Assembly (NCBI RefSeq): GCF_014645015.1
Contig: NZ_BMLC01000001.1
Coordinates: 124,001 to 188,000 of the forward strand
Source: Salinibacterium xinjiangense
Lineage (GTDB): Bacteria > Actinomycetota > Actinomycetes > Actinomycetales > Microbacteriaceae
Direction: 5' to 3'
DNA length: 64,000 nt
The notes under the pieces were generated by a model. It did not search any database, was not told the origin of the DNA, and worked only from the letters and a program-made list of their open reading frames with translations. Within the stretch, counting starts at the first letter, position 1. Each line of letters begins with the position of its first letter. This document shows, in pieces, positions 37,058 to 48,456 of the stretch. The position numbers and the translations under genes were made by a program.

Positions 37058-38329
37058 TTAGCGTGCTGATACGAGGTCAAGAATACGGTCGGCGACAGAC
37101 AGTTTGGTGCCGGTAGCTTCGGCGGCGACCACACCTGACGAATCAACCACGGAAATCGTGTTGTGGGCCGTTGCGAATCCTTCGGTCCAGCCAACCCTGT
37201 TGATCACGAGCAGGTCTGAGCCCTTGCGCGCAATCTTCTCCCGGCCGAGCGAGAGCAGCTTCGCGTCATCAAGTTCGGTCTCAGCCGCGAATCCGACGAT
37301 GAGCTGCCCTTGCACCCTGTGATCGGCCAGCGACCTGAGGATGTCGGGATTGCGGATAAGCCGAAGCTCCAGCACGTCGCCCTCGCGGTCTTTCTTGATC
37401 TTCGACTCTGCCACTCGCTCTGGTCGGTAGTCGGCAACGGCGGCCGCCATGATGACGACCCCGTGGGACGGTGCCTCTGCCGCCACAACTTCGGCGAGCT
37501 CTGCCGTCGTGCCGACCGTGATGACGCGGATTGATGCAGGATGCTCGACCTCGAGATTCGCGACGACCAGCGTGACCTCGGCTCCCCTGGCGGCAGCTGC
37601 GGTGGCCAACGCCACACCCTGCCGACCGCTCGAACGGTTACCGATAAAGCGCACGGGATCCAGCGGCTCCCTGGTGCCACCGGCGGTGATCAGGATGCGA
37701 CGACCCGCCAGATCCTGCGGAGCGACGGCCGATAACCCCGCGGCAACGATCTCGTCGACCTCTGACATGCGGCCTGGGCCGGAATCCGTGCCAGTCAGTT
37801 GCCCGACCGCCGGGCCGACGATGGTGATTCCGCGATTCCGCAGCAGCTGGACGTTCGCTACGGTCGCCGGATTTTGCCACATCTCGGTATGCATGGCGGG
37901 GGCGATGATGACGGGCGCGGTGCTGGCCAGGATGGTGTTGCCCAGCAGGTCGTCGGCAAATCCTCCAGCGAGCTTGGCGATCGAGTTAGCGGTGGCGGGA
38001 GCCACCACGACCAGGTCTGCTGCCTGCCCGATGGCGACGTGCCTGACCTCAGCCACCCCCTCGTATAGATCCGAGTGGACGAGATTCCTGCTGATCGCTT
38101 CAAGCGTGGGCCTGCCGACGAACCGCAAAGCACCCTCTGTGGCGACGACATGAACGTCGTGGCCAGCGAGCACGAAGGCCCGAACAACTCCCACAGCCTT
38201 GTACGCAGCGATACCGCCTGTGATACCGACGACCACGTTAAGCCGACGTGCCATCACGTGAGCGGGCAGGGCGCCTACAGGCATGGTGCCAGCAGGCGTG
38301 GCGCCGACAGGCGTAGCTTCAACAGGCAT
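37058..38329 (-). CDS. coaBC: bifunctional phosphopantothenoylcysteine decarboxylase/synthase
   Basis: A 423-residue flavoprotein for two steps of coenzyme A synthesis. The N-terminal CoaC part begins NVVVGITGGIAAYKAVGVVR and has the PAMHTEMWQNP motif and VVAPATANSIAKLAGG. The CoaB part starts near ITAGGTREPLDPVRFIGNRSSG. A 25-residue N-terminal extension is encoded by five 15-bp repeats, giving [MTL]-P-x-x-x units. The start at 38329 is supported by GGAG 9 bp upstream, but initiation at the later ATG 38254 (MARRLNVVV), just before the conserved fold, cannot be excluded. Confidence 0.92.
   Translation of the reverse strand: MPVEATPVGATPAGTMPVGALPAHVMARRLNVVVGITGGIAAYKAVGVVRAFVLAGHDVHVVATEGALRFVGRPTLEAISRNLVHSDLYEGVAEVRHVAIGQAADLVVVAPATANSIAKLAGGFADDLLGNTILASTAPVIIAPAMHTEMWQNPATVANVQLLRNRGITIVGPAVGQLTGTDSGPGRMSEVDEIVAAGLSAVAPQDLAGRRILITAGGTREPLDPVRFIGNRSSGRQGVALATAAAARGAEVTLVVANLEVEHPASIRVITVGTTAELAEVVAAEAPSHGVVIMAAAVADYRPERVAESKIKKDREGDVLELRLIRNPDILRSLADHRVQGQLIVGFAAETELDDAKLLSLGREKIARKGSDLLVINRVGWTEGFATAHNTISVVDSSGVVAAEATGTKLSVADRILDLVSAR
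38255..38329. repeat. 15-bp tandem repeat encoding the CoaBC N-terminus
   Basis: Five in-frame units of 15 bp read MPVEA, TPVGA, TPAGT, MPVGA and LPAHV. Two units begin with ATG, so the repeat multiplies possible start codons in front of the conserved MARRLNVVV. Confidence 0.9.
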
Positions 38330-38370
38330 CGACCCGGTCTCCGAAACCGACAACGGAAAAGCGGCGGTAG

Positions 38371-38631
38371 TTACTCTGAACTCAGGCGCTTGAGCTCGAG
38401 CCTGTCTTCGTTAATCTCGCGAAGCGCAACCGAGAGCGGCTTGTCTTCGATGGTCGAGTCGACGAGGGGTCCGACATTGTCAAAGAGGCTTCCCTCGTGC
38501 AGGTCGGCGTAGTAGTCGTTGATCTGGCGGGCGCGCTTTGACGCGAAGATGACCAGCTGGTACTTCGAGTCGACCTTCGAGAGCAGTTCGTCGATCGGCG
38601 GGTCGATGATGCCGGAGTGCTTGTCAACCAT
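38371..38631 (-). CDS. rpoZ: RNA polymerase omega subunit
   Basis: An 86-residue omega subunit that stabilises the beta' subunit. It contains [34 protein letters not shown], the conserved MxR-like helix with SKRARQIN, and the C-terminal [22 protein letters not shown] site precedes its ATG. It lies between gmk and coaBC, the standard order in this group. Confidence 0.96.
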   Translation of the reverse strand: MVDKHSGIIDPPIDELLSKVDSKYQLVIFASKRARQINDYYADLHEGSLFDNVGPLVDSTIEDKPLSVALREINEDRLELKRLSSE

Positions 38632-38715
38632 GGGGGCTCCTTGCCTGGTGGGGACTGGTTAGTGCTGCACGGCCATGTGCCACGCACGATGCTCTGTGCA
38701 TGACGACAGCGAAAG

Positions 38716-39624
38716 TCAGCGGGAAATCGGGGCGCCGATGGGCGCATCCATCAATTCTACGACTTCCTGGGCTGCCTGGCTGACTTCCCGGTTCACGACC
38801 TTCGCGTCGAACTCATCCTGGGCCGCTAATTCCATCCTTGCCGTATCGAGTCGACGCTGTTGTTCCTCAGGTTTTTCGGTGCCCCGACCGATCAGTCTGC
38901 GCACCAGTTCTTCCCACGTCGGGGGGAGCAGGAACACGAGAAGTGCCTCGGGCATCACTGCCCTGACCTGTCGGGCACCCTGCAGATCGATCTCGAGCAT
39001 GACCCGTTTTCCGGCGGCGAGAGCATCATCGATGGGAGGTCTCGGCGTGCCGTAGCGGTAGGAGTTGTGAACGACGGCCCACTCGAGCAACTCGTCGTCG
39101 GCGATCTTACGATCGAATTCCTCGTCACTCACGAAGTAGTAGTGCACACCGTCGATCTCGCCGGGACGCGGGGTGCGAGTGGTTGCCGACACACTGAGCA
39201 TCACGTTCGGAAAGTTCTCACGGATGTGCGCAGAAACCGTCCCCTTGCCCACCGCCGTCGGCCCGGCGAGCACGATGAGCCGGCTGGGCTCGGCGCCCTG
39301 ACGGGTCACGAGATAGTCACGAAGCCTGATGCGCTGGCGAATACCGAGGCCCCCGACCCGCTTCTTGTCTGAGATGCCCAGCTCGGCCATGACCCGTCCC
39401 ACGCGAGCGGGGCCCAGGGTCGGAACACTCGTCAGGAGCTCGGTCACCCGAAGTGTTGCCCCGGCACTCGCGGGATCAGACCACGCGGACTGCGCCACAG
39501 CCAGCGCGGTCTTCTGCTTCGACGCGATTGACTGCTTGACGGCGGCTCGAGCCCGCCTCGCGGCGATTGCTGCCCGACCCGCCGCCGCCCGGTCCACCTC
39601 GGGTGGTGCCGGCCTCGGGCTCAT
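38716..39624 (-). CDS. gmk: guanylate kinase with N-terminal mIHF domain
   Basis: A 302-residue fusion. Residues 1 to about 112 form a mycobacterial-type integration host factor domain ([12 protein letters not shown], then [18 protein letters not shown] and [15 protein letters not shown]), a DNA-binding protein that is separate in mycobacteria. From about residue 115 the guanylate kinase follows with Walker [10 protein letters not shown] (121-129), [19 protein letters not shown] and [16 protein letters not shown]. The kinase makes GDP from GMP. The ATG overlaps the pyrF stop, and no stop or internal start separates the domains. Confidence 0.92.
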   Translation of the reverse strand: MSPRPAPPEVDRAAAGRAAIAARRARAAVKQSIASKQKTALAVAQSAWSDPASAGATLRVTELLTSVPTLGPARVGRVMAELGISDKKRVGGLGIRQRIRLRDYLVTRQGAEPSRLIVLAGPTAVGKGTVSAHIRENFPNVMLSVSATTRTPRPGEIDGVHYYFVSDEEFDRKIADDELLEWAVVHNSYRYGTPRPPIDDALAAGKRVMLEIDLQGARQVRAVMPEALLVFLLPPTWEELVRRLIGRGTEKPEEQQRRLDTARMELAAQDEFDAKVVNREVSQAAQEVVELMDAPIGAPISR

Positions 39625-40469
39625 CGTGCAACTCCCGAGGCGAGGATGGCGGCCTGACTGCTGAGCTCGGTGCGCGCGCCATCGGGGCCAGCGCGAAGCA
39701 CACTGCGGCCGAGGTTGGCGATGACGTTGCCCGACACGAGGCCGAACAGGGCGGGAAGTTCGGTGATCAGCGCACCCTGTTCGCCGAATCCCGGGGCGAG
39801 CACCGGTGTCTTCGAGAGACTGGATGCGTCAATGCCGTAGTCGGCCGACCGCACTGTGGCCCCGATCACCACACCGATCGAGCCGAGGCCCGGCGTTGAA
39901 GAATTGAGAGACTGCACCTCCTCGACGATACTCGCGGCCACCGTTCGCCCGCGGTATTCACCCCGGCCGAGCACGGCGGTCTGCGTATCGACCGACTCGG
40001 GGTTCGACGTCGCCGCAAGCACGAACAAACCCTTACCGCCAGCGTTGGCAAGATCGATCACATCCGTGAGAGAACCCACGCCCTGGTACGCAGCGAGGGT
40101 CATCGCATCGGCTTCGAGCGCAGAACCCGGTGTGAGCCAGGCTGCGCCGTATGCCGCAACGGTCGAGCCAACATCGCCACGCTTCGCATCGGCGATCACG
40201 AGCAGCCCGGCTCCGCGAGCCGCAGCGAGTACGGCCTCCAGCGCCACAAAACCCTTGGAGCCGAAACGTTCGAAGAAGGCAACCTGCGGCTTGACGATTC
40301 CGACGACCCCGGCCGCGACATCCACGCACCGAAGGCCGAATTCACGAGCACCCGCGGCCGAATCCGGCAGGCTCCACTCGTCGAGCAGGAACGCATGGGG
40401 GTCGATGCCGAGGCACAGACGACCGCTCGTGGTGAAGACAGCGTCCAGTCGCTCGCCGAAACTAAGCAT
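39621..40469 (-). CDS. pyrF: orotidine 5'-phosphate decarboxylase (type 2)
   Basis: A 282-residue enzyme making UMP. The catalytic Asp-Lys pair is in [19 protein letters not shown]. The longer length and the motif [12 protein letters not shown] fit the actinobacterial type 2 form. It opens [22 protein letters not shown]. It overlaps carB by 8 bp upstream and gmk by 4 bp downstream. Confidence 0.95.
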   Translation of the reverse strand: MLSFGERLDAVFTTSGRLCLGIDPHAFLLDEWSLPDSAAGAREFGLRCVDVAAGVVGIVKPQVAFFERFGSKGFVALEAVLAAARGAGLLVIADAKRGDVGSTVAAYGAAWLTPGSALEADAMTLAAYQGVGSLTDVIDLANAGGKGLFVLAATSNPESVDTQTAVLGRGEYRGRTVAASIVEEVQSLNSSTPGLGSIGVVIGATVRSADYGIDASSLSKTPVLAPGFGEQGALITELPALFGLVSGNVIANLGRSVLRAGPDGARTELSSQAAILASGVAR

Positions 40470-43400
40470 GTGCTACTTGCGACCGTGCCAATCGTTCCGC
40501 GCGGTCGATCGCATAATCCTGCAGCGAACGCACCTCGAATCCGTCACGGATCGCCTCAAATGACGCCACGGCCGCACCGAGCTGGGCGATCGTGGTGAAG
40601 AGTGGCTTATCGGCGGCGACCGTGGCCGTGCGGATCTCGTATCCATCTGCCCTGGCGCTTCGACCGCTCGGCGTGTTGATGACCACGTCGACCTCGCCCC
40701 GGTTGATGAGCTCGACAATCGAGGGCTCGCCCTCGACGACCTCCTGGCCCATGAAGTACTTGCGAACCACCCTGGCTTCGATGCCGTTGCGAGCCAACAC
40801 CTCTGCTGTGCCCTCGGTTGCGAGAATTTTGAATCCGAGCTGGCTCAGCCGGAGCACTGGCAGCACGATGGCACGCTTATCACGGTCGGCGACAGACACG
40901 AAGACAGCTCCGCTCGACGGGAGGCCCCCATACGCGGCCTCCTGGCTCTTCGCGAACGCCTTGGGGAAATTCGAGTCGATGCCCATGACCTCGCCGGTCG
41001 AACGCATCTCCGGGCCGAGAACCGAGTCGACGACGTGGCCTTCGACGGTGCGGAAACGTTTGAACGGCAACACGGCCTCTTTGACCGAGACCGGTGCATC
41101 CATCGGGACAATGGAGCCGTCCTGTGCGGGCAGCATGCCATCGGCAACGAGCGAGCGGATGTCGCGGCCGACCATGACCAGCGCAGCTGCCTTCGCCAGC
41201 GGAATGCCCAGCGCCTTCGAGACGAAGGGGACGGTTCTGGATGCCCGGGGATTCGCCTCGAGCACGTAGAGGATTCCCTGGCCGATGGCGAACTGCACGT
41301 TGATGAGCCCACGCACGCCGATTCCGGCCGCGATCCCCCGTGTTGCTTCGCGCACGCGGTCGATGACGTCACGCCCGAGGGTGACGGGGGGCAGGGTGCA
41401 GGCGGAGTCGCCGGAGTGGATACCGGCCTCCTCGATGTGCTCCATGATGCCGCCGATGTACAGCTCGGTGCCGTCGTAGAGCGCATCGATATCGATCTCG
41501 ACGGCGTCATCGAGGAACCTGTCGACCAGCAGTGGGGAGCCCGGCGCGATGATGGCCTGATCCTTGACCCGCTCGAAGTAGTCGGCCATCGACTCGGAGT
41601 CGTAGACGATCTCCATGCCGCGACCGCCGAGAACGTGCGACGGGCGCACGAGCACCGGGTACCCGATGTCTTCGGCGATCGTGATCGCCTCGTCGCGGTC
41701 GGTCGCGGTTCCGTTCTTCGGGGCGATGAGTCCGGCCTCCGCCAGGATCTTCGAGAACAGCCCACGCTCTTCTGCGAGGTCGATCGCCTCAGGGGTCGTG
41801 CCGAGGATCGGCACGCCCGCATCCTTCAGTCCCTGTGCGAGACCCAGCGCGGTCTGGCCGCCGAGCTGCACGACGACACCGACGAGCTCGCCGGACTGCG
41901 ACTCGGCGTGGATGATCTCGAGCACGTCCTCGAGCGTCAGCGGCTCGAAGTAGAGCCTGTCGCTCGTGTCGTAGTCAGTTGACACGGTCTCGGGATTGCA
42001 GTTGATCATGATGGTCTCGAAACCCGCATCCGACAGGGCGAAAGACGCATGCACGCAGGAGTAGTCGAACTCGATTCCCTGGCCGATCCGGTTCGGACCG
42101 GAGCCGAGGATGATGACCTTGCGTCGATCGCTCGGCGTGACCTCGGTCTCGAGGTCGTAGCTCGAGTAGTGGTACGGCGTGAGCGCAGGGAATTCACCGG
42201 CGCAGGTGTCGACGGTCTTGAAGACGGGGCGCACGCCGAGCTGCCAGCGCAGCGCCCGCACCTCGGCCTCGGCGATTCCGCGAAGCTGTGCGATCTGTAC
42301 GTCGCTGAAACCGTGGTCTTTGGAAAGCCTGAGGAGATTCGCGTCGAGGGCTCCTGCGGAGGCGATGTCGTCCGCAACCTCGTTGATCAGCGCGATCTGG
42401 TCGATAAACCACGGGTCGATCGCCGTGGCCTCGAAGACCTCGGCTGTCGTCGCACCGGCACGCATGGCCTGCTGGACAGTGACGATTCGACCGTCGGTGG
42501 GAATGGATGACACGGCCAGAAGCTCGGCCTTGTCGCCGGGTTCGCCCTCCCAGTGGAAGCTGCTGCCCCGCTTCTCGAGCGAGCGCAGCGCCTTCTGGAG
42601 AGCGGTCGAATAGTTGCGGCCGATCGCCATCGCCTCGCCGACCGACTTCATGGTCGTGGTCAGCCGCACATCGGCTGCGGGGAACTTCTCGAACGCGAAG
42701 CGCGGGACCTTGACCACGACATAGTCGAGGGTCGGCTCGAACGAGGCTGGTGTCACCTTCGTGATGTCGTTCGGAATCTCATCGAGCCGGTAGCCGATGG
42801 CCAGTTTCGCGGCAATCTTGGCGATCGGGAATCCGGTGGCCTTGGATGCGAGGGCACTCGATCGCGAGACACGGGGGTTCATCTCGATGACGATCACGCG
42901 ACCGGTGGCCGGGTCGATGGCGAACTGGATGTTGCATCCACCCGTATCGACGCCCACGGCGCGGATGATCTCGATGCCGATGTCACGGAGGTTCTGGTAT
43001 TCGCGGTCGGTGAGGGTCAGTGCAGGAGCGACCGTGATGGAGTCGCCCGTGTGCACGCCGACGGGGTCGACATTCTCGATGGAGCAGACGACCACGGTGT
43101 TGTCTGCCGTGTCGCGCATGAGTTCGAGCTCGTATTCCTTCCAGCCGAGGATCGACTCCTCCAGCAGCACCTCCGTGGTCGGGCTCTGGTGCAGTCCGTC
43201 GGTGACCATGCGAATGAGTTCTGCTCGGTCGTAAGCGAATCCCGAGCCCAGCCCGCCCATAGTGAAGCTCGGACGGATCACCAGTGGGAAGCCGAGATCC
43301 TCAGCGAACTCGACAGCCTCAGCGACAGTGTGCGCGATGTAGCTCTTCGCGACGTCAGCGCCGACATCCAGCACGAGCTGCTTGAAAATCTGTCGATCTT

Positions 43401-43779
43401 CGCCCTTGTTGATCGCCTCGAAGTTGGCGCCGATGAGCTCGACGTCGTACTTCTCGAGAATGCCGTGCTTGTGGAGGTCGATCGCAGCGTTCAGGGCGGT
43501 CTGGCCACCCAGGGTCGGCAGGATCGCGTCCGGCTTCTCTTTCGCGATGATCGTCTCGATGACCTCCCACGTGATCGGCTCGATATATGTCGCGTCTGCG
43601 AAATCAGGATCGGTCATGATCGTGGCCGGATTCGAGTTGACCAGGATGACCCGCACGCCCTCCTCGCGCAGCACACGGCAGGCCTGGGTGCCGGAGTAGT
43701 CGAACTCTGCAGCCTGGCCGATGACGATCGGGCCTGAGCCGATCACCAGGACGGAGTTGATGTCTGGGCGCTTAGGCAT
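40462..43779 (-). CDS. carB: carbamoyl phosphate synthase, large subunit
   Basis: A 1105-residue protein with two homologous ATP-grasp halves. The first begins [20 protein letters not shown] and has [20 protein letters not shown]; the second begins [21 protein letters not shown] and has [20 protein letters not shown]. An MGS-like regulatory domain with [14 protein letters not shown] closes the protein. It overlaps carA by 8 bp. Together they make carbamoyl phosphate for the pyrimidine operon; arginine synthesis would share it. Confidence 0.97.
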   Translation of the reverse strand: MPKRPDINSVLVIGSGPIVIGQAAEFDYSGTQACRVLREEGVRVILVNSNPATIMTDPDFADATYIEPITWEVIETIIAKEKPDAILPTLGGQTALNAAIDLHKHGILEKYDVELIGANFEAINKGEDRQIFKQLVLDVGADVAKSYIAHTVAEAVEFAEDLGFPLVIRPSFTMGGLGSGFAYDRAELIRMVTDGLHQSPTTEVLLEESILGWKEYELELMRDTADNTVVVCSIENVDPVGVHTGDSITVAPALTLTDREYQNLRDIGIEIIRAVGVDTGGCNIQFAIDPATGRVIVIEMNPRVSRSSALASKATGFPIAKIAAKLAIGYRLDEIPNDITKVTPASFEPTLDYVVVKVPRFAFEKFPAADVRLTTTMKSVGEAMAIGRNYSTALQKALRSLEKRGSSFHWEGEPGDKAELLAVSSIPTDGRIVTVQQAMRAGATTAEVFEATAIDPWFIDQIALINEVADDIASAGALDANLLRLSKDHGFSDVQIAQLRGIAEAEVRALRWQLGVRPVFKTVDTCAGEFPALTPYHYSSYDLETEVTPSDRRKVIILGSGPNRIGQGIEFDYSCVHASFALSDAGFETIMINCNPETVSTDYDTSDRLYFEPLTLEDVLEIIHAESQSGELVGVVVQLGGQTALGLAQGLKDAGVPILGTTPEAIDLAEERGLFSKILAEAGLIAPKNGTATDRDEAITIAEDIGYPVLVRPSHVLGGRGMEIVYDSESMADYFERVKDQAIIAPGSPLLVDRFLDDAVEIDIDALYDGTELYIGGIMEHIEEAGIHSGDSACTLPPVTLGRDVIDRVREATRGIAAGIGVRGLINVQFAIGQGILYVLEANPRASRTVPFVSKALGIPLAKAAALVMVGRDIRSLVADGMLPAQDGSIVPMDAPVSVKEAVLPFKRFRTVEGHVVDSVLGPEMRSTGEVMGIDSNFPKAFAKSQEAAYGGLPSSGAVFVSVADRDKRAIVLPVLRLSQLGFKILATEGTAEVLARNGIEARVVRKYFMGQEVVEGEPSIVELINRGEVDVVINTPSGRSARADGYEIRTATVAADKPLFTTIAQLGAAVASFEAIRDGFEVRSLQDYAIDRAERLARSQVAHA

Positions 43780-44914
43780 TGGTTTCTTTCCGGGCGCTCA
43801 GCACCATGTCGCGGAATCGGTCGAAGAGATAATTGGCATCGTGCGGCCCGGCGGCGGCCTCGGGGTGGTACTGCACCGAGAAGGCCGGGATGTCGAGGGC
43901 GTTGAGACCCTCCACCACGTTGTCGTTGAGGTTCACGTGGCTCACTACGACACGCCCGAAGCCTGCCGGGCTCTCCGAGATCGCCCCGATCGGGGCATCC
44001 ACGGCAAAGCCATGATTATGGCTGGTGATCTCGGTGCGACCCGTGGCGACGTCGACGACGGGCTGGTTGATGCCGCGGTGCCCGAACGGCAGCTTGTACG
44101 TGCCGAAGCCGAGGGCGCGACCGAGCAACTGGTTGCCGAAGCAAATCCCGAAGAACGGCAAACCCTCTCTCAGCACGTCCTGCAGCAATTCGACATGGCC
44201 GTCGGATGCCGCGGGGTCGCCGGGCCCGTTCGAGTAGAACACCGCGACCGGGTCGATCGCGAGCAGCTCATCGATCGAGATCGACTGGGGAAGCACATGC
44301 ACCTCAAAGCCGCGAGCGACGAGGTGGTTGATCGTCGAGGTCTTGACTCCGAGGTCGAGGACGGCGAGGCGACCGATGCTCCCGGCGTCAGGCGCGACGA
44401 CATAGCCGACCTCCGTCGAGACCTCGGCAGACAGGTTCTGGCCAGACATCAGCCCGGCATCGCGCACGATGGATAGCTGGGCTTCAGGATCGAGAGCCGC
44501 ATCCGCGCCGGAGAAGACACCGCCGCGCATCGACCCGGCATCCCGCAGCCGTCGGGTGACGGCCCGAGTGTCGATACCGCTGATGCCGACGACCCGCTCG
44601 GAGACCAACAGGTCACCAAGTGATCCGTTCGCCCTGTAGTTGGAGACGACACGACTGGGATCGCGGACGACGTATCCGGACACCCAGATCCGCGATGACT
44701 CCATGTCTTCATCGTTGACACCGGTGTTACCGACGTGCGGTGCGGTCATCACGACGATCTGGCCGGCATAGCTCGGGTCGGTCAGGGTCTCCTGATAGCC
44801 GGTCATGCCGGTGGCGAAGACCACCTCCCCCAGGGTGCGACCGATTGCGCCATAGGCGCGACCCGGATAGCGAGTGCCATCCTCGAGCACAAGTACTGCT
44901 GGTTCGAAACTCAC
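43772..44914 (-). CDS. carA: carbamoyl phosphate synthase, small subunit
   Basis: A 380-residue glutaminase that supplies ammonia to CarB. The nucleophile is the cysteine of [15 protein letters not shown], and the His-Glu pair is in [15 protein letters not shown]. The N-terminal half has [18 protein letters not shown]. The start is GTG at 44914. The PH-like protein gene ends 13 bp upstream. Confidence 0.97.
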   Translation of the reverse strand: MSFEPAVLVLEDGTRYPGRAYGAIGRTLGEVVFATGMTGYQETLTDPSYAGQIVVMTAPHVGNTGVNDEDMESSRIWVSGYVVRDPSRVVSNYRANGSLGDLLVSERVVGISGIDTRAVTRRLRDAGSMRGGVFSGADAALDPEAQLSIVRDAGLMSGQNLSAEVSTEVGYVVAPDAGSIGRLAVLDLGVKTSTINHLVARGFEVHVLPQSISIDELLAIDPVAVFYSNGPGDPAASDGHVELLQDVLREGLPFFGICFGNQLLGRALGFGTYKLPFGHRGINQPVVDVATGRTEITSHNHGFAVDAPIGAISESPAGFGRVVVSHVNLNDNVVEGLNALDIPAFSVQYHPEAAAGPHDANYLFDRFRDMVLSARKETNA

Positions 44915-44927
44915 GCCGCCTGCTTTC

Positions 44928-45419
44928 TCATGGGAGATCTTTTCTATCCGCGAGCACTGACCTGGCGGCCCGCTCGAATTCTGTGGGCTCTGCCATACGG
45001 AGATAACTGTCGACGACCCGGTCGCCGAGCATCCACTCGATGAGGTGCAGGCCGTCTTTTTCGACGACCCGGTCGATGGTCCAGGTGGCCCTGCGGATGT
45101 CGCGGAGGTCGCCCCGCGGGATGAACAGGTCCTTGCCCGGCAGCTGCAACAGGATGCCGGTCTCGGCGACCACCGCTGTCACATTGCTGCGGAACCCGAG
45201 CCCATGCACAGCAATGCGATCGAGTGGATCACCACTCCCTGTCGTCGCGACGTACTTACCGTTGAGCGTCGTGAGGACAGCGCCGAGGTCGACCGGAGCC
45301 GCCTGGAGCGGCACGATGTCGCGCTGGCGGCGGCGGCGGCCCATCCAGCCGAGCACCATGAGGAGCAGCAACACTGCCAGGAAGACCACGACGATGGCCT
45401 GCAGGATCGTCCTATCCAT
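44928..45419 (-). CDS. PH-like membrane-anchored protein of the pyr operon
   Basis: A 163-residue protein with one N-terminal transmembrane helix ([19 protein letters not shown]), a basic stop-transfer RRRRQR, and a soluble C-terminal domain rich in strands ([21 protein letters not shown], ending with a helix). It matches the actinobacterial family sometimes annotated as a transporter, later as a PH-like domain, that sits between pyrC and carA. The ATG at 45419 overlaps the pyrC stop by 8 bp. Function is unknown; the position suggests a link to pyrimidine metabolism, which is inference. Confidence 0.75.
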   Translation of the reverse strand: MDRTILQAIVVVFLAVLLLLMVLGWMGRRRRQRDIVPLQAAPVDLGAVLTTLNGKYVATTGSGDPLDRIAVHGLGFRSNVTAVVAETGILLQLPGKDLFIPRGDLRDIRRATWTIDRVVEKDGLHLIEWMLGDRVVDSYLRMAEPTEFERAARSVLADRKDLP

Positions 45420-46749
45420 GAGCGCCACCATTGCCGGCAACGGCATCCTTCGCGACGGTATCGGCATCGACGAGTTCGCCGTCGCTTACCGTCAGGTAGC
45501 CGTTATGGATCGTCGTGATGACCCGACCGGGCAGCTGGCGCCCCAGGTACGGGGAGTTGACTCCCTTGCCGCGCAGGTCATTCACGGAGAATGTACGAGA
45601 CGCCGCGGGATCGTACAGCGTGAGATTCGCCGGGCTCCCGATGGCAAATGCCGAGTCGTAGCCGGACAGCCGACCGATCTCGGCGGGCTTCGATGACAGA
45701 ACCCTCGCGACGTCCGACCAATCGAGCATTCCGCTCTCCACGACGGCGGCATGCACGACGCTCAGCGCCGACTCCAGCCCGACCATGCCGTTGGCTGCTT
45801 CACCCCAGGCGCAGTCCTTGGCCTCGACAGGATGCGGAGCGTGATCGGTGGCGACGATGTCGATGGTGCCGTCAGCGAGAGCCTCCCTGAGGGCCAGCAC
45901 GTCTTCGTCGCGCCTCAGCGGCGGGTTCACCTTGAATCGTGAATCGTAGCTGCGCGCCAGTTCTTCGGTCAGCAACAGGTGGTGCGGTGTGACCTCGGCC
46001 GTGACATCCACTCCCCTGGCTTTGGCCCATCGGATGACGTCGGCCGATCCCGCGGTCGAGACGTGGCAGACGTGCAGGCGCGCGCCGACGTGCTGGGCGA
46101 GCAGCACGTCGCGGGCGATGATCGACTCCTCGGCGACGGCGGGCCAGCCTGCCAGGCCCAGCTCGTTGGAGAGTGCGCCCTCGTTCATCTGGGCGCCGAG
46201 GGTCAGTCGCGGATCCTGGGCGTGCTGGGCGACGACTCCGCCGAAGGTGGTGACGTATTCGAGGGCGCGGCGCATGAGCAGCGCGTCGTGAACGCAGTGA
46301 CCATCGTCGGAGAACACCCTGACGTGGGCTCGAGACTGTGCCATCGCACCGATCTCGGAGAGCTGCTGCCCCGCGAGCCCGGCCGTGACGGCTCCGATCG
46401 GGCGAACCGTCACATAGCCGTGCTGCTGGCCGAATGCCTGCACCTGCTCGACGACGCTTGCAGTGTCCTGCACCGGCAGGGTGTTGGCCATCGCGAAGAC
46501 CGCGGTGAATCCACCAATCGCCGCCGCGCGGGAACCGGTGAGCACTGTTTCGCTCTGCTCGAACCCCGGCTCCCTGAGGTGGGTGTGCAGATCGACGAGC
46601 CCCGGCAGGGCGATGAGCCCGGCCGCGTCGATCGACTGCGACCCCGACGACTGCGACCCCGACAACTGGTCGACGAAGCGGCCGTTCTCGATGAACAGAT
46701 CTCTTGAGGTTCCATCGGGCAACCGTGCTCCGATAATCCTGATGCTCAT
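45412..46749 (-). CDS. pyrC: dihydroorotase
   Basis: A 445-residue type I dihydroorotase, closing the dihydroorotate ring. The metal-binding start [12 protein letters not shown], the later [17 protein letters not shown] and the catalytic [11 protein letters not shown] are visible. A small insertion near residue 30 ([11 protein letters not shown]) comes from a 15-bp tandem duplication in the N-terminal strand region. It overlaps pyrB by 4 bp and the PH-like gene by 8 bp. Confidence 0.96.
   Translation of the reverse strand: MSIRIIGARLPDGTSRDLFIENGRFVDQLSGSQSSGSQSIDAAGLIALPGLVDLHTHLREPGFEQSETVLTGSRAAAIGGFTAVFAMANTLPVQDTASVVEQVQAFGQQHGYVTVRPIGAVTAGLAGQQLSEIGAMAQSRAHVRVFSDDGHCVHDALLMRRALEYVTTFGGVVAQHAQDPRLTLGAQMNEGALSNELGLAGWPAVAEESIIARDVLLAQHVGARLHVCHVSTAGSADVIRWAKARGVDVTAEVTPHHLLLTEELARSYDSRFKVNPPLRRDEDVLALREALADGTIDIVATDHAPHPVEAKDCAWGEAANGMVGLESALSVVHAAVVESGMLDWSDVARVLSSKPAEIGRLSGYDSAFAIGSPANLTLYDPAASRTFSVNDLRGKGVNSPYLGRQLPGRVITTIHNGYLTVSDGELVDADTVAKDAVAGNGGAHG
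46636..46665. repeat. 15-bp tandem duplication in pyrC
   Basis: Two 15-bp units (46636-46650 and 46651-46665) differing at one base encode SSGSQ and LSGSQ near the N-terminus of dihydroorotase. Confidence 0.85.
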
Positions 46750-47699
46750 GCGCGGGCCTCCCCGGTTCCAGAAAGCAGGTGGTACAGCACAGCCATCCTT
46801 ATCGATACCCCGTTGGCGACCTGCTCGAGCACGGTCGATCGCTCAGAGTCGGCGGCGCCCGAGGATATCTCGAGCCCGCGATTCATGGGCCCCGGATGCA
46901 TCACCATGCTAGCCGCAGGAAGACGGGCGACCCGTTCGTCGTCGAGCCCCCACTGGCGGCTGTACTCCCTCGCGTTCGGAAAGAATGCCGCTGTCATGCG
47001 TTCGGCCTGGATGCGCAGCATCATCACCACGTCCGGTCCGGCATCGACGGCGGCATCGAGATCGAGGGTGACCGTGGCGGGCCAGCCCTCGGTGCTGACG
47101 GGCAGAAGGGTCGCCGGGCCGACAAGCTGCACGCTGGCGCCGAGCGTCGAGAGCAGCCAGAGATTGGATCGCGCGACCCGCGAGTGCAGGATGTCGCCCA
47201 CGATGGCCACCGTCACCCCGTCGAGCGCCCGGCCGCGCGAGGCACTCCCGTGCAGTCGCTTACGGATCGTGAACGCATCGAGCAGCGCCTGCGTCGGATG
47301 CTCGTGGGTGCCGTCCCCCGCGTTGACGATGCCGGCATCGATCCAGCCGCTGTCTGCCAGGACCCTGGGAGCCCCGGATGCCCCGTGGCGGATGACCACG
47401 GCATCCGCCCCCATCGCGGCGAGCGTCTGTGCGGTGTCTTTCAGGCTCTCGCCCTTCGACACGCTCGACCCCTTCGCGCTGAAGTTGATCACATCCGCAC
47501 TGAGGCGCTTGGCAGCGACCTCGAACGATACCCGCGTGCGCGTGGAGTCTTCGAAAAAGAGATTGACGACGGTTTTGCCACGGAGGGTCGGGAGTTTCTT
47601 CACCTCACGGTTCGCGACATCCGCCATGTCCTCTGCGATGTCGAGGATGGCGACGGCCTCGTCCCTGGACAGGTCTTTCGTTGAGAGCAGGTGCCTCAT
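46746..47699 (-). CDS. pyrB: aspartate carbamoyltransferase, catalytic subunit
   Basis: A 317-residue transferase of pyrimidine synthesis. The carbamoyl phosphate site is [13 protein letters not shown] with the mobile loop [14 protein letters not shown]. The [14 protein letters not shown] motif and [13 protein letters not shown] near the end are standard. No regulatory pyrI chain is present. It overlaps pyrR (ATGA) and pyrC. Confidence 0.97.
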   Translation of the reverse strand: MRHLLSTKDLSRDEAVAILDIAEDMADVANREVKKLPTLRGKTVVNLFFEDSTRTRVSFEVAAKRLSADVINFSAKGSSVSKGESLKDTAQTLAAMGADAVVIRHGASGAPRVLADSGWIDAGIVNAGDGTHEHPTQALLDAFTIRKRLHGSASRGRALDGVTVAIVGDILHSRVARSNLWLLSTLGASVQLVGPATLLPVSTEGWPATVTLDLDAAVDAGPDVVMMLRIQAERMTAAFFPNAREYSRQWGLDDERVARLPAASMVMHPGPMNRGLEISSGAADSERSTVLEQVANGVSIRMAVLYHLLSGTGEARA

Positions 47700-48223
47700 T
47701 CGATCGTCACCTCGTCTACGCCATCGATCTCCGCCAGCCGAACCATGATTCGTTCCGACGTGGAGGTGGGGAGGTTCTTACCGACGAAATCCGCCCTGAT
47801 CGGCAGCTCTCGGTGGCCGCGGTCGACCAGCACCGCCAGCCTGACAGTGCGGGGTCTCCCGAGGTCGCTCAGCGCATCCAGGGCGGAGCGGATCGTGCGT
47901 CCTGAATAAAGCACATCGTCGACGAGCACCACGGTCTTGCCGTCGATACCACCGGCGGGAATGGTCGTCCGGCCCGGGGCACGGGTGGGGTTCTTCGCGA
48001 GGTCATCGCGGTACATCGTGACGTCGAGCGAGCCGACGCTGACGGTTCCCGGCTCGATTGCGTTCAGGATCACGCTCAATCGAGTCGCGAGGGTGACTCC
48101 GCGAGTGGGGATGCCGAGGATGACGAGCCCGGCCGCCCCCCGATTGGACTCGAGGATCTCGTGGGAGATGCGAGTTAGAGCGCGGGCGATATCAGCCTGC
48201 TGCAGCACATGGCGTGCAGTCAT
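47696..48223 (-). CDS. pyrR: PyrR regulator / uracil phosphoribosyltransferase
   Basis: A 175-residue bifunctional protein that binds pyr mRNA and senses UMP. The PRPP-binding loop is [22 protein letters not shown], and the RNA-facing [18 protein letters not shown] segment is conserved. It starts the pyr operon. The ribosome site AAGGGAG lies 5 bp before the ATG, and a hairpin matching the PyrR-binding loop sits just upstream of it, so PyrR probably represses translation of its own operon. Confidence 0.95.
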   Translation of the reverse strand: MTARHVLQQADIARALTRISHEILESNRGAAGLVILGIPTRGVTLATRLSVILNAIEPGTVSVGSLDVTMYRDDLAKNPTRAPGRTTIPAGGIDGKTVVLVDDVLYSGRTIRSALDALSDLGRPRTVRLAVLVDRGHRELPIRADFVGKNLPTSTSERIMVRLAEIDGVDEVTIE

Positions 48224-48237
48224 TCTGACTCCCTTCC

Positions 48238-48253
48238 CCGTCTCTCTGGACGG
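48238..48253 (-). promoter_or_regulatory. PyrR-binding hairpin in the pyr leader
   Basis: The minus strand reads CCGTCCAGAGAGACGG, a 5-bp stem closing a CAGAGA loop, and matches the PyrR recognition loop (GUCCAGAGAG). It ends about 2 bp before the ribosome site of pyrR (48229-48235). This fits translational repression, as described for mycobacterial PyrR. A candidate -10 box TACGAT lies at 48279-48284, which would give a leader of about 50 bases. The gap up to lysE (48285-48456) shows nothing else. Confidence 0.8.
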
Positions 48254-48456
48254 AACTTAAAGGATGTCTGTCGCTTTTATCGTAGCGCCCATTCCCCGGC
48301 TCATTCTTCGAGCGTCCGTCGGCCCGGAGGAGGTCGGTCACACAAACGTCGACCCTTGGCACGTGGCGGAGTGGGGTGACCATGGACCGATTGCCCGCGA
48401 AAGCAGGTACCCGTCATGAATTGGCCTGATTCGCCCGCAGGCAATACCGTGAGAGC

